Below are positions 54,214 to 62,466 of a stretch of DNA of 64,000 nucleotides, in pieces. Source of the DNA: Jatrophihabitans sp. (lineage in GTDB: Bacteria; Actinomycetota; Actinomycetes; Mycobacteriales; Jatrophihabitantaceae). The translations under genes were made by a program, and so were the position numbers. The notes beneath the pieces are model-generated. The model saw only the letters and a list, made by a program, of their open reading frames with translations, was not told the DNA's origin and made no database searches. The stretch lies in contig DASWNX010000025.1 of assembly GCA_036399055.1 (NCBI GenBank), positions 1 to 64,000 on the forward strand, given 5' to 3'. Positions within the stretch are counted from its first letter, which is position 1; every line of letters begins with the position of its first letter.

Positions 54214-54687
54214 TCAGCCGGTGCGGCGCCGAGACGCCACGACGGTCAGCGCGACCCCGATTGCCAGCAGCGCCGCCGCGGAGGCGTTCCACGCCAGGTC
54301 GTACAGCAGGATTTCGACGTCGTACCGTATCTGGTGCACGCCCAGGACCTTGTGATCGATGACCCCGTCCCAAAGCTGGAATACCCCTGCTCCGGTGAAG
54401 AAGCCTGCCCAGGCCGCAATGTTAGAAAACGTGTTCCTGCGCCGCGTGTCTGCCAGCAGGAAGAATCCAGCCACCAGAGCGACCAGTTCGACCGCATGAA
54501 GCAGGCCGTCGGAGAGCAAGCCGATGTCAGGGGTCGAATTGTCATAGAAATGGTGCCAGCCCAGCACCTGGTGGAACACGATCTCGTCGACACCGGCCAG
54601 CACGGCGACGCCGATGAGGAACGCCGACCAGTACGACTTGTGTCCCAACACCGTGACCCGCTCGAAGCGAGAAGCAGCTTGCGCCAT
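54214..54687 (-). CDS. DUF2243 membrane protein
   Basis: 157 residues from ATG 54687 (AAGGGGG upstream), four predicted helices. Characteristic DUF2243 blocks: LIGVAVLAGVDEIVFHQVLGWHHFYDNSTPDIGLLSDGLLHA and FQLWDGVIDHKVLGVHQIRYDV, rich in conserved His and Asp that may bind metal. It is paired with the CtaG-like gene, suggesting a shared role around a respiratory oxidase. A DosR-box-like site lies 86 bp upstream. Confidence 0.86.
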   Translation of the reverse strand: MAQAASRFERVTVLGHKSYWSAFLIGVAVLAGVDEIVFHQVLGWHHFYDNSTPDIGLLSDGLLHAVELVALVAGFFLLADTRRRNTFSNIAAWAGFFTGAGVFQLWDGVIDHKVLGVHQIRYDVEILLYDLAWNASAAALLAIGVALTVVASRRRTG

Positions 54688-54772
54688 CCGTGCCCCCTTG
54701 ATCGGTGTCCTCACGACCCTACGTCCACCGTCGCAGCCGTGTGTCGGGTGCTGGAACTGCAGACTCCTCAAG

Positions 54773-54788
54773 GAGACCTTCGGCCCTA
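54773..54788. promoter_or_regulatory. DosR-box-like site between DUF2243 and a membrane protein gene
   Basis: GAGACCTTCGGCCCTA, close to the DosR box variant GGGACCTTCGGCCCT. It is 86 bp from one start and 84 bp from the other in a divergent gap, so it could serve both. Confidence 0.55.
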
Positions 54789-54871
54789 TTCGGTGAGCAT
54801 CTCGCGGGTGATGCTGAAAGCGCCAGGTGCGCCTGCCGCAGGCGGACAGCTGCGGCGCCGAAGGAGATGCA

Positions 54872-55762
54872 GGCATGACGACCGTGTCGATCACATCGCG
54901 TGAGGGTAGTTCCCAAACGCCGCGTCAGAACCGGCGGAACGTGCTCGGAGATGGTCTGAGCCCGTACGTGTCGGGTGGTGCGCTGGCCGTCATCGCGGCG
55001 CCGGCCGCGGGTCTCACGGTGGCCTTCCCGTCGCTGCTGCACGGTGTCGCGGTGAGTAACGGAAATGTGCGGGGTACCGCTGTCGCGCTGTTAGCAGTCG
55101 GCCTGCCGGTCCTGATCGTCGCGATGATCGGAACGAGCCGAGGATCGACACGGGCGTTCGTGGTATGGCTGGGAACCCTGGGCTACCTGATCTATCAGGC
55201 GGTTCTGCTCTGTTTCGCAACTCCGATGAACAACCTGTTCCTGCTCTACGTCGCATACCTCGGCATGGCGGTCTGGAGCACGGTGATGCTGCTGCGAGCC
55301 ACCGATCTGCGCGCCTTCGCCGCGCGACTGTCCGACGCCGTTCCAGCGCGGGGAATCGCCGCCGCGGCGCTGATCCTTGTCGTCCTGAACGCAGCCGCCT
55401 GGCTGTGGAAGATCGTGCCCGCGACGTTCAGCTCCAGGCCGGTCTCGGTGCTGGATGGGACGGGCCTGGTGGTCAACCCGGTCTACGTGCAGGACCTCGC
55501 GATCTGGCTTCCGCTGCTGACGGTGGCCGCAGTGGCATGTTGGCGACGCGAGAGCTGGGGGTTGTTGATCACCGCAGCGATGCTGGCGCTTTTCATCCTG
55601 GAGAGCATCAGTGTCTCAGTGGACCAGTGGTTCGGCTCGCATGCCGACCCGACCTCACCGGTGTCGTCGATGTCGATGACGCCTGTCTTCGCCGTCATCG
55701 CCGCGATCACCGCCGGGCTTCTCGCATGGTTCCTACGTGCGGTCGACGGAGCCCCTGGCTGA
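54872..55762 (+). CDS. polytopic membrane protein, unknown function
   Basis: 296 residues from ATG 54872 (GAAGGAG 8 nt upstream), with about eight predicted transmembrane helices: GGALAVIAAPAAGLTVAFPSLL, GTAVALLAVGLPVLIVAMIG, LGTLGYLIYQAVLLCFATPMNNLFLLYVAYLGMAVWSTVMLL, and others. No motif that I recognise. It is the first gene of a short plus-strand run with the E2-like acyltransferase, behind a DosR-box-like site. Confidence 0.75.
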   Translation, partial: GMTTVSITSREGSSQTPRQNRRNVLGDGLSPYVSGGALAVIAAPAAGLTVAFPSLLHGVAVSNGNVRGTAVALLAVGLPVLIVAMIGTSRGSTRAFVVWLGTLGYLIYQAVLLCFATPMNNLFLLYVAYLGMAVWSTVMLLRATDLRAFAARLSDAVPARGIAAAALILVVLNAAAWLWKIVPATFSSRPVSVLDGTGLVVNPVYVQDLAIWLPLLTVAAVACWRRESWGLLITAAMLALFILESISVSVDQWFGSHADPTSPVSSMSMTPVFAVIAAITAGLLAWFLRAVDGAPG

Positions 55763-55796
55763 TGTGCCCGTTCGAAAGCACACGTTGGGAGCAGAC

Positions 55797-56678
55797 ATGA
55801 CTGAAATGCCCGTGCGGGACCGCGGCGCCACTACACGGCCGTTCCCGTCCAGTCGGCGGCTGGTCACCGCGGCCATGCGTGCCGGCAGGCGGATCACACC
55901 CATGACCGGGCTGTTCCAGGTGGACATCACCTCGGCTCGCCGCATGCTCTCTGACGCCGAGCCGCCGCTGTCATTGACCGCCTTCATCGTCGCCTGCGTG
56001 GGCCGGGCGGCGGCGAGCCATCCGCAGGTGCACGCCTACCGCGACTGGCGGGGGCGCCTCGTCGAGCACCGCCACGTCGACATCCAGGTGTTGATCGAGG
56101 TGCCGACCGGCCGGGGAGCGTTCGGGCTGGTCCACGTCGTTCGCGACGCCGACGTGCGCAGCGTCGCCGACATCAGCACTGAGATCCGAGCCGTCAAGGC
56201 GGACCCCGCTGGCGCCGGCAGCGGACGGCTGCTCCACACCCTCGCGCCGGCGTTGGGACGAGTGCCCGGTCTTTACCGGTCGATGTACGCCGTGATGAGC
56301 CGTTCCCACCACGCGCGCGAGGCCATCGGTACGGTGCAGGTCAGCGCAATCGGCATGTTCGCCGCCGGCGGCGGCTTCGCCATCGCCCCGCCCACGCTCG
56401 CATCTCTCGCCGTCGTCGTCGGAGGGATCAGCACTCGGCCGGTCGAGGTCGACGGCCACCTTGAGACGATCGAGCTTCTCGACCTGGCTGTCACCGTCGA
56501 TCACAACGTCGTCGACGGCGCGCCTGCCACCCGCTTCGCAGCTGATCTCCGTCAGATCATGCAGGCGTGGGCCTCGCTGGCGTCGGTCTCGGCGACGAGC
56601 ACCAGTTCGATCACCCACACGTGTAAGGACCTTCAGCCCTTCCGCGGCCCGCTTCGTGACCCACCACTTCGGCTTTGA
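55797..56678 (+). CDS. stand-alone 2-oxoacid dehydrogenase acyltransferase (E2 catalytic domain)
   Basis: 293 residues from ATG 55797 (GGGAG 6 nt upstream). Only the catalytic fold is present: no lipoyl or E1/E3-binding domain. Active-site motif DHNVVDG with His236 and Asp240; other blocks are PLSLTAFIVACVGRAAASHPQVHAYRDWRGRLVEHRHVDIQVLIE and TVQVSAIGMF. It therefore cannot shuttle acyl groups on its own lipoyl arm and may use CoA thioesters directly. The last 25 or so residues run into sequence that in another frame encodes the tail of an alcohol dehydrogenase, so the true C-terminus has probably been altered by a deletion. Confidence 0.82.
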   Translation: MTEMPVRDRGATTRPFPSSRRLVTAAMRAGRRITPMTGLFQVDITSARRMLSDAEPPLSLTAFIVACVGRAAASHPQVHAYRDWRGRLVEHRHVDIQVLIEVPTGRGAFGLVHVVRDADVRSVADISTEIRAVKADPAGAGSGRLLHTLAPALGRVPGLYRSMYAVMSRSHHAREAIGTVQVSAIGMFAAGGGFAIAPPTLASLAVVVGGISTRPVEVDGHLETIELLDLAVTVDHNVVDGAPATRFAADLRQIMQAWASLASVSATSTSSITHTCKDLQPFRGPLRDPPLRL

Positions 56679-56760
56679 CGACTTCATCGAGGCCTATGAC
56701 GTGTTCTCGCACGCCGGGGAGACCGGTGCGCTGAAGGTCATCCTCAGCCGAACCCGTTGA
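56626..56760 (+). pseudogene. remnant of a zinc-alcohol dehydrogenase (C-terminal ~45 residues)
   Basis: In the +1 frame the sequence reads SAARFVTHHFGFDDFIEAYD followed by VFSHAGETGALKVIL and a stop at 56760. This is the usual C-terminus of a medium-chain alcohol dehydrogenase (xxVTHxFxLDDxxEAYDxFxxxxxxGALKVxL). No catalytic part is present upstream; the E2-like gene occupies that space in a different frame. Confidence 0.6.
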
Positions 56761-56888
56761 ACGACTCGGGGATCGGGGGAGCCCGATCCGGTCGGCGGGT
56801 CGCGCCCAGCTCAGAGGGTCGGTGACGGGGAAGCGTCTCGGGCCTTTGGACTCTGCCCGGCCGGTCGCTGGGTCGCGAGAATGAGGCC

Positions 56889-59621
56889 ATGACAACTGCA
56901 CAGTTCATCGACTTCGACGCGCTGCGTGCCAATGGCGGCATGGTCCACATCCGGTCGGCCCGCTCGACCGATCGAGACGCGTTGCTCGCGTTGAACGCAG
57001 CCGCATCCGACCGTTCCCTCTATCTCCGGTTCTTCGCGACCAATCGGCTGGCGGCCGACTCCTACGTCGAGGTGCTGCTTGAGCCAGCCAGCCAGCAGCA
57101 TCATGCCCTGGTCGCCGAGGTCGACGGCGCCGTCATCGGCGTCGCCGCACTCGACCGCGACTCTGCCGACGCCGCCGAGATCGGCCTGCTGATTTGCGAC
57201 ACCCATCAGCATGAGGGCGTTGGGACCCTTCTGTTGGAGCACCTAGCAAGCGTGGGGAGGCGCCTCGGTGTCAAACACTTCGTCGCAGAGGTGCTGACCG
57301 GAAACGGCGCGATGGCGCGTGCCCTCACCGACCTCGGCTTCGCATGCACGGCGCAGATCGACGCCGGCGTGATCCGGTACCTGTTCGCCCTGAAGCCGAC
57401 CGAAGCGATGGTGGCGGCGATGGACAGTCGGGATCAGACCGCCGAGCTGGCCAGCTTGCGTCCGCTGCTGCGCCCCGCCTCGGTAGTCGTCGTCGGCGCC
57501 GGTCAGCGCGAGCGGTCAGTGGGGCGTCAGGTGCTGGGAAACATCGTGCGTGGTGGTTTCACAGGATCGCTGTACGTGGTGAACCCGCGGCATTCTCAGG
57601 TGCTGGGGGTGGCGTCCTATCCCTCTGCGGCCGAGCTTCCAGCGACTCCGGACCTGGCCGTGATCGCCGTTCCCGCTGACCAGGTCATCTCGACGGTGAC
57701 CGACTGCGGCAGGCGTGGCGTGGGCGCGGTGCTGGTGCTGACGGCGGGGTTCGGCGAGTACGGCGTGCAGGGCTCAGCGCAGCAAGACGAGTTGTTGACG
57801 GTGACCCGGAGATACAGCATGCGGCTGGTCGGCCCCAACTGCCTGGGACTTCTCAACACCGATTCCACCGTCCGGTTGAACGCCACCTTCGCGCCGCTGT
57901 CGCTGACCGCCGGCGGGTTGGCCCTGGTCTCCCAGTCAGGCGCCCTGGGAATCGCCGTCCTACGGGCGGCCGAGCGTTGCGGCTTGGGGGTCTCGCAGTT
58001 CGTGTCGGTCGGCAACAAGGCCGACGTGAGCAGCAATGACCTGCTGACGTGCTGGGAGCGCGATGAGCGCACCCGAGTGATCGCGCTGTACCTGGAGTCC
58101 TTCGGCAATCCGCGCCGGTTCGCTCGGATTGCCCGCCGGGTGTCACGGACGAAGCCGATTCTGGTCATCAAGGCGGGCCGTTCCGAAGCCGGCCGCCGGG
58201 CCGGGCAGTCACACACCGCAGCAGCGGCCTCATCCGATGCGGTGGTGGACGCGTTGTTCGAGCAGGCAGGCGTGCTCCGGATGAACACCATGGAGCAACT
58301 GCTCGACACCGTTCGCGCGCTGTGTGATCAGCCGCTTCCGGCCGGACCGCGGGTCGCCATCATCGGCAACTCCGGAGGTCCGGCGATCCTGGCCGCCGAC
58401 GCCGCCGCAGCCGGGGGACTGGCAGTGGTCGAGCTGAGCCCCGAGGTTCGGGCGGAGTTGGCCGCTGCGGCGCCAAGCGCTGCCTCCACCCAAAACCCGG
58501 TCGACCTGGGCGCCGGGATACAGCCCGCGCAAGTGCGGGCAGCGATCGAGGTGTTGCTGAACTCCGCCGAGGTTGACTCGGTGCTCGTGGTCTTCACCGA
58601 GACACTGGTCGCTGACCCCGCCGAGCTCACCGCGGCAGTGAGCCAGGCCGCGGCCCGGTCGGACAAACCCATCGTGCTCACCCAGGTCGGTGAGCAGGCC
58701 CGGTCGATTCCGTCGGACGGGATGAGCCGCCCGCTGCCTGTCTTCGCCTTTCCCGAACCAGCCGCGCAGGCACTGGCCTCGGCGTGGCGTTACGCCCAGA
58801 TCCGATCGACACCGCATTCGGCGGTCATCCGACCGCTGGGTCTGGATGTCGAGGGCGCTCGCCGGCTGATCACCGAACAGCTCGGATCTGGGCAGGAATG
58901 GCTCGGCGCCGGCGAGGCCGCCCATCTTCTTGCGGCATATGGCATCGTGCTGTGTCCCCAGCGCGTGGCCCGATCGCTGCGGCAAGCGCTCTCCGGCGCA
59001 GCCGAACTCGGCTATCCGGTCGTCTTGAAGCTCGCGGACGGCACCGTTCACAAGAGCGACGTCGGAGGTGTCCGAACCGATCTGGTCGATGAGGCCTCGC
59101 TTCGAGCCGCCTACCAGGAGATGGTCGGCGACCGCCTGGCGAACGTGCTCGTCCAGCCGATGGTGACCGGCGGCACCGAGCTGATTGTCGGCGGCCTTCA
59201 GGACCGCCAGTTCGGCCCGGTCGTGATGGTCGGCGCCGGCGGGGTCTTCGCAGACCTGATGGCGGATCGGCGTTTTCGGCTGGCGCCGCTCAGCGCTCAG
59301 GACGCCGAGGCCATGATCGAGGAGCTGCGCTTCGGCAAGCTGCTGGACGGCTACCGTGGCCGGCCTCCGGTGTCCCGAGCTGCCTTGGCACAGCTACTCC
59401 TCCGGCTGGCGCTGCTGATCGATGACCATCCGGAGATAGCCGAGATCGACCTGAACCCCGTCATCGGCCGCGGCGAAGAACTGACCGTGGTGGACGTCAA
59501 GGTTCGGGTCGCGGCGGCTGCGGTCCGCGCCGACTCAGCCGTCCGAGGACTGGCTCCGACAGCGTTCCAGCTCCGCGCGGCAAAAGGCGCCGAGCTCGTC
59601 GGTCAACCCTTTCCTGGATGA
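56889..59621 (+). CDS. GNAT-ADP-forming acyl-CoA synthetase fusion (Pat-like)
   Basis: 910 residues. An N-terminal GNAT domain (about 18-165: HIRSARSTDRDALLALNAAASDRSLYLRFF, GVGTLLLEHLASVGRRLG) precedes a CoA-binding Rossmann domain (about 185-315, PASVVVVGAGQRERSVGRQVLGN), the succinyl-CoA-ligase-like domains with phosphohistidine His442 (GQSHTAAAASSD), and a C-terminal ATP-grasp domain (about 670-890, YPVVLKLADGTVHKSDVGGV, EIDLNPV). If His442 is active, the ligase half interconverts acetyl-CoA + ADP + Pi with acetate + ATP. In many relatives the ligase half is dead and the protein is a lysine acetyltransferase. Here the His is kept, so both functions are possible. Confidence 0.88.
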   Translation: MTTAQFIDFDALRANGGMVHIRSARSTDRDALLALNAAASDRSLYLRFFATNRLAADSYVEVLLEPASQQHHALVAEVDGAVIGVAALDRDSADAAEIGLLICDTHQHEGVGTLLLEHLASVGRRLGVKHFVAEVLTGNGAMARALTDLGFACTAQIDAGVIRYLFALKPTEAMVAAMDSRDQTAELASLRPLLRPASVVVVGAGQRERSVGRQVLGNIVRGGFTGSLYVVNPRHSQVLGVASYPSAAELPATPDLAVIAVPADQVISTVTDCGRRGVGAVLVLTAGFGEYGVQGSAQQDELLTVTRRYSMRLVGPNCLGLLNTDSTVRLNATFAPLSLTAGGLALVSQSGALGIAVLRAAERCGLGVSQFVSVGNKADVSSNDLLTCWERDERTRVIALYLESFGNPRRFARIARRVSRTKPILVIKAGRSEAGRRAGQSHTAAAASSDAVVDALFEQAGVLRMNTMEQLLDTVRALCDQPLPAGPRVAIIGNSGGPAILAADAAAAGGLAVVELSPEVRAELAAAAPSAASTQNPVDLGAGIQPAQVRAAIEVLLNSAEVDSVLVVFTETLVADPAELTAAVSQAAARSDKPIVLTQVGEQARSIPSDGMSRPLPVFAFPEPAAQALASAWRYAQIRSTPHSAVIRPLGLDVEGARRLITEQLGSGQEWLGAGEAAHLLAAYGIVLCPQRVARSLRQALSGAAELGYPVVLKLADGTVHKSDVGGVRTDLVDEASLRAAYQEMVGDRLANVLVQPMVTGGTELIVGGLQDRQFGPVVMVGAGGVFADLMADRRFRLAPLSAQDAEAMIEELRFGKLLDGYRGRPPVSRAALAQLLLRLALLIDDHPEIAEIDLNPVIGRGEELTVVDVKVRVAAAAVRADSAVRGLAPTAFQLRAAKGAELVGQPFPG

Positions 59622-59728
59622 CCACCTGACATCAGGCATTGATCGTGCTCGTGAGTGCTCGCCTTGCCTGTGCGTCGACGCGCGACCAGCCCTGCAGCCC
59701 TCATCCCCGCATCACTACCGTTGCAGTG

Positions 59729-60781
59729 GTGAGCGACAGAGAACAGAACGTTTCATGGCGGCCGGACATGCTGGGCGAGGGGTACTCCCAGCATGTTCTC
59801 GACCTGGGAGCTGATCCTGACGGCGAGGGCGCCATCGCGGCGGTGCTCGTCCGGCGTGACCGGCATCCGGCGGAGGTCGCGCACGGCGCGGTGCTCTACG
59901 TGCACGGGTTCTCCGACTACTTCTTCCAGACCGAGCTGGCCGACTTCTTCGCCGAACGCGGCTTGGCGTTCTTCGGCCTGGACCTGCGCAAGTCCGGGCG
60001 GGCCCGCCGGTCAGGGCAGACGGCGCATTACGTCTCCGACCTGGCCCTGTGCGACGCCGAGCTCGAGGCGGCGCTCGACGTCGTGTCCGGCGAGCACCCC
60101 GGGCAGCCGGTCGTCGTCGTGGCGCACTCGACGGGCGGGCTGATCACGCCGCTCTGGCTGGACCGCCGTCGCCAGGCGGGCAGGGTGGCGCCGGTCGCCG
60201 GGCTGATTCTCAACAGCCCGTGGTTCGACCTGCAAGGCAAGGCCGTCCACCGTGGACCCCTGACGCAGGCGCTGCGCGTCCTGGGCAAGGCCCAGCCGTT
60301 GCGCCCGCTGAGACTGCCCACCGGCGTGTACGGCTCGACGATCCACACCAGCGGCACCGGTGACTGGAGCTTCGACCTGGAGCTCAAGCCGCTGACCGGT
60401 TTTCCGGTGACCCTGGGCTGGCTCAACGCCGTCCGCCGTGGCCACTCCCGCCTGCATCGCGGACTGGACATCGGGGCGCCGTCACTGGTGCTGCGCTCGG
60501 ACCGCACGCATTTGTCCACGCGGTACTCAGAGCTCAGCGATCGGGCCGACACCGTGCTCGATGTCCAGCAGATCGCTCGCTGGGCCGGTTGCCTGGGCGG
60601 TGAGACCACCGTGGCGCCGATCCCGGGAGCGCGTCACGACGTCTTTCTGTCCTTGTCCGAACCGCGACACGAGGCCTACACCCGAGTCGAGCGCTGGCTT
60701 GGCGAGCATGGCTTGACCGGGGAGTCGCCGCGTGGCGAGAAGGAGCATCAGCCCGCGACGCAGGACATGTCCAGCCGATGA
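59729..60781 (+). CDS. alpha/beta hydrolase (lysophospholipase-like)
   Basis: 350 residues from GTG 59729 (GTG 59726 directly before). Hydrolase_4-type blocks: GAVLYVHGFSDYFFQTELADFFAERGLAFFGLDLRKSGRA, nucleophile elbow AHSTGG with Ser134, NSPWFDLQG, and PGARHDVFLS with the likely catalytic His. No signal peptide, so cytoplasmic. It could cleave monoacylglycerols or other esters; the substrate is unknown. The C-terminal 20 residues are polar and probably disordered. Confidence 0.85.
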   Translation: MSDREQNVSWRPDMLGEGYSQHVLDLGADPDGEGAIAAVLVRRDRHPAEVAHGAVLYVHGFSDYFFQTELADFFAERGLAFFGLDLRKSGRARRSGQTAHYVSDLALCDAELEAALDVVSGEHPGQPVVVVAHSTGGLITPLWLDRRRQAGRVAPVAGLILNSPWFDLQGKAVHRGPLTQALRVLGKAQPLRPLRLPTGVYGSTIHTSGTGDWSFDLELKPLTGFPVTLGWLNAVRRGHSRLHRGLDIGAPSLVLRSDRTHLSTRYSELSDRADTVLDVQQIARWAGCLGGETTVAPIPGARHDVFLSLSEPRHEAYTRVERWLGEHGLTGESPRGEKEHQPATQDMSSR

Positions 60782-60833
60782 GGCGGTCGTCGCGGCGGCG
60801 CGGCGGGAGCCGGCCGGCTTCTATCCTGGCCGG

Positions 60834-61121
60834 ATGAACCTGGAGTTCAGCGGCGAGCTGTGGTTTTGGCGAGGGCCGGCGCCATGGCACTTCATCACCG
60901 TCGCCGAACCGGAGTGCCGCCAGCTGGAAGCGGCCTCCCCGGTGCTCTCCTACGGCTGGGGGATGATCCCGGTCGCGGCGAGGATCGGGGCGACCGAGTG
61001 GAAGACGTCGCTGTGGCCTAAGGACGGGCTCTATGTCGTGCCGGTCAAGGCGTGGGTGCGCAAGGCCGAAGGGCTGGAGTTGGGCGACGTGCTGACGGTG
61101 CGCCTGAGCCTGGACCTCTGA
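60834..61121 (+). CDS. DUF1905 domain protein
   Basis: 95 residues from ATG 60834. The block ELWFWRGPAPWHFITVAEPECRQL followed by GWGMIPVAARIGATEWKTSLWPKDG and YVVPVKAWVRKAEGLELGDVLTVRLSL matches DUF1905, a small beta-barrel family of unknown function. It is complete by family standards. It follows the hydrolase at 52 bp on the same strand. Confidence 0.85.
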   Translation: MNLEFSGELWFWRGPAPWHFITVAEPECRQLEAASPVLSYGWGMIPVAARIGATEWKTSLWPKDGLYVVPVKAWVRKAEGLELGDVLTVRLSLDL

Positions 61122-61209
61122 GCGGCCCGGCCAGCCACTAGCCGGCTCAAGCTGACATGGTCGACAACCCTCAGGTGCTGGCCGGCCGGCGACCACCTAG
61201 CCTGAGCAG

Positions 61210-62421
61210 ATGACCGACCCCGAGCAGCAGGCCCGGCAGCGCCCCGACCCGGCCGGCGGGCCGTTGGCCGACCTGCTGGTGATCGACCTGTCCCGGGCGC
61301 TGGCCGGCCCGCACGCGGCGATGATGCTGGGCGATCAGGGCGCCCGGGTGATCAAGGTCGAGGCGCCGGGGCACGGCGATGACACCCGGGGCTGGGGGCC
61401 GCCCTTCCTCCACCCCACCGAGGGCGAGCGCGAGTCGACCTACTTCCTGTCCTGCAACCGGAACAAGGAGTCGATCACCCTGGACCTGAAGGACCCGGCC
61501 GGCGCGGCGACGCTGGCCCGGCTGGTCCGGCAGGCCGACGTCCTGGTGGAGAACTTCCGAACCGGAGTGCTCGACCGGCTGGGATTCTCGATGGACAGGC
61601 TGCACGAGCTCAACCCCGGTCTGGTGATCCTCTCGATCACCGGCTTCGGCCACGACGGCCCCGAAGGCGGCCGGCCGGGCTATGACCAGATCGCCCAGGG
61701 CGAGGGCGGGCTGATGTCGCTGACCGGCTCATCGCCGGATGAGCCGACCAAGGTCGGCGTGCCGATCGCGGACCTGCTGGCCGGGATGTACGGCGCCTAC
61801 GGGGTGCTGGCCGCCCTGCACGAGCGGCGCGCCACCGGCCGGGGTCAGGTGGTGCGCACCTCACTGCTGGCCGGCATGGTCGGCGTGCACGCCTTTCAGG
61901 GCACCCGCTACACGGTGGCCGGCGAGGTGCCGCAGGTGGCCGGGCGCCACCATCCCTCGATCTGCCCGTACGGGCTGTTCTCAGCCGCGGACGGGATGGT
62001 GCAGATCGCGGTGGGCAGTGACCGGCTGTGGGAGGCGTTCGCGGCCGCTTTCGGCCTCGACAGGCCGCAGTGGTCCCGCAACGCCGACCGGGTCGCCGAC
62101 CGCGAGGCGGTGATCGCCGCCGTCGACAAGGCCTTCGGCGGCTACACCCGGGAGCGGTTGATGGCGCTGCTGTCCGAGCTGGGCACCCCTGCCGGGCAGG
62201 TGCGCTCGCTCGATGAGGTCTATGAGTGGGAGCAGACCCGGTCGCAAGGACTGCTGATCGAGGTCGAGCATCCCAGCCTTGGCGCCGTGGCCCTGCCCGG
62301 GCCGCCGGTCCGCTACGACACCGGCGGACGCCAGGAGCACCAGCCGCCGCCGACGCTCGGGCAGCACAATGACGCGGTTCTGGCGTGGCTGGACGAGGTG
62401 GACCCGCCCGAGGCCGGCTAG
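61210..62421 (+). CDS. CaiB/BaiF family (class III) CoA-transferase
   Basis: 403 residues. Family blocks: LLVIDLSRALAGPHAAMMLGDQGARVIKVE, FLSCNRNKESITLDLKDP, LVENFRTGVLDRLGFS, SITGFGHDGP and GVPIADLLAGMYG with catalytic Asp188. It moves CoA between carboxylic acids through an aspartyl-CoA intermediate; substrates such as carnitine, oxalate, formate or bile-acid-like acids cannot be told apart here. A stand-alone gene; no partner enoyl-CoA enzyme is adjacent. Confidence 0.9.
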   Translation: MTDPEQQARQRPDPAGGPLADLLVIDLSRALAGPHAAMMLGDQGARVIKVEAPGHGDDTRGWGPPFLHPTEGERESTYFLSCNRNKESITLDLKDPAGAATLARLVRQADVLVENFRTGVLDRLGFSMDRLHELNPGLVILSITGFGHDGPEGGRPGYDQIAQGEGGLMSLTGSSPDEPTKVGVPIADLLAGMYGAYGVLAALHERRATGRGQVVRTSLLAGMVGVHAFQGTRYTVAGEVPQVAGRHHPSICPYGLFSAADGMVQIAVGSDRLWEAFAAAFGLDRPQWSRNADRVADREAVIAAVDKAFGGYTRERLMALLSELGTPAGQVRSLDEVYEWEQTRSQGLLIEVEHPSLGAVALPGPPVRYDTGGRQEHQPPPTLGQHNDAVLAWLDEVDPPEAG

Positions 62422-62427
62422 CCGCTG

Positions 62428-62466
62428 GTTGCAATCGCTAGTTGCAATCGCTAGTTGCAATTACGA
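62428..62466. repeat. 13-bp tandem repeat, three copies
   Basis: GTTGCAATCGCTA at 62428-62440 and 62441-62453, then a degenerate copy at 62454-62466. The repeat spans the stop codon and last codons of the minus-strand phosphoesterase, so slippage here could change its C-terminus. Confidence 0.85.

Noticed and set aside
56836..56870. A DosR box before the GNAT-acyl-CoA synthetase gene (CGGGCCTTTGGACT, GGACTCTGCCC)
   Set aside because: Half-site spacing and order do not fit the GGGACT-N3-GTCCC layout in either orientation.
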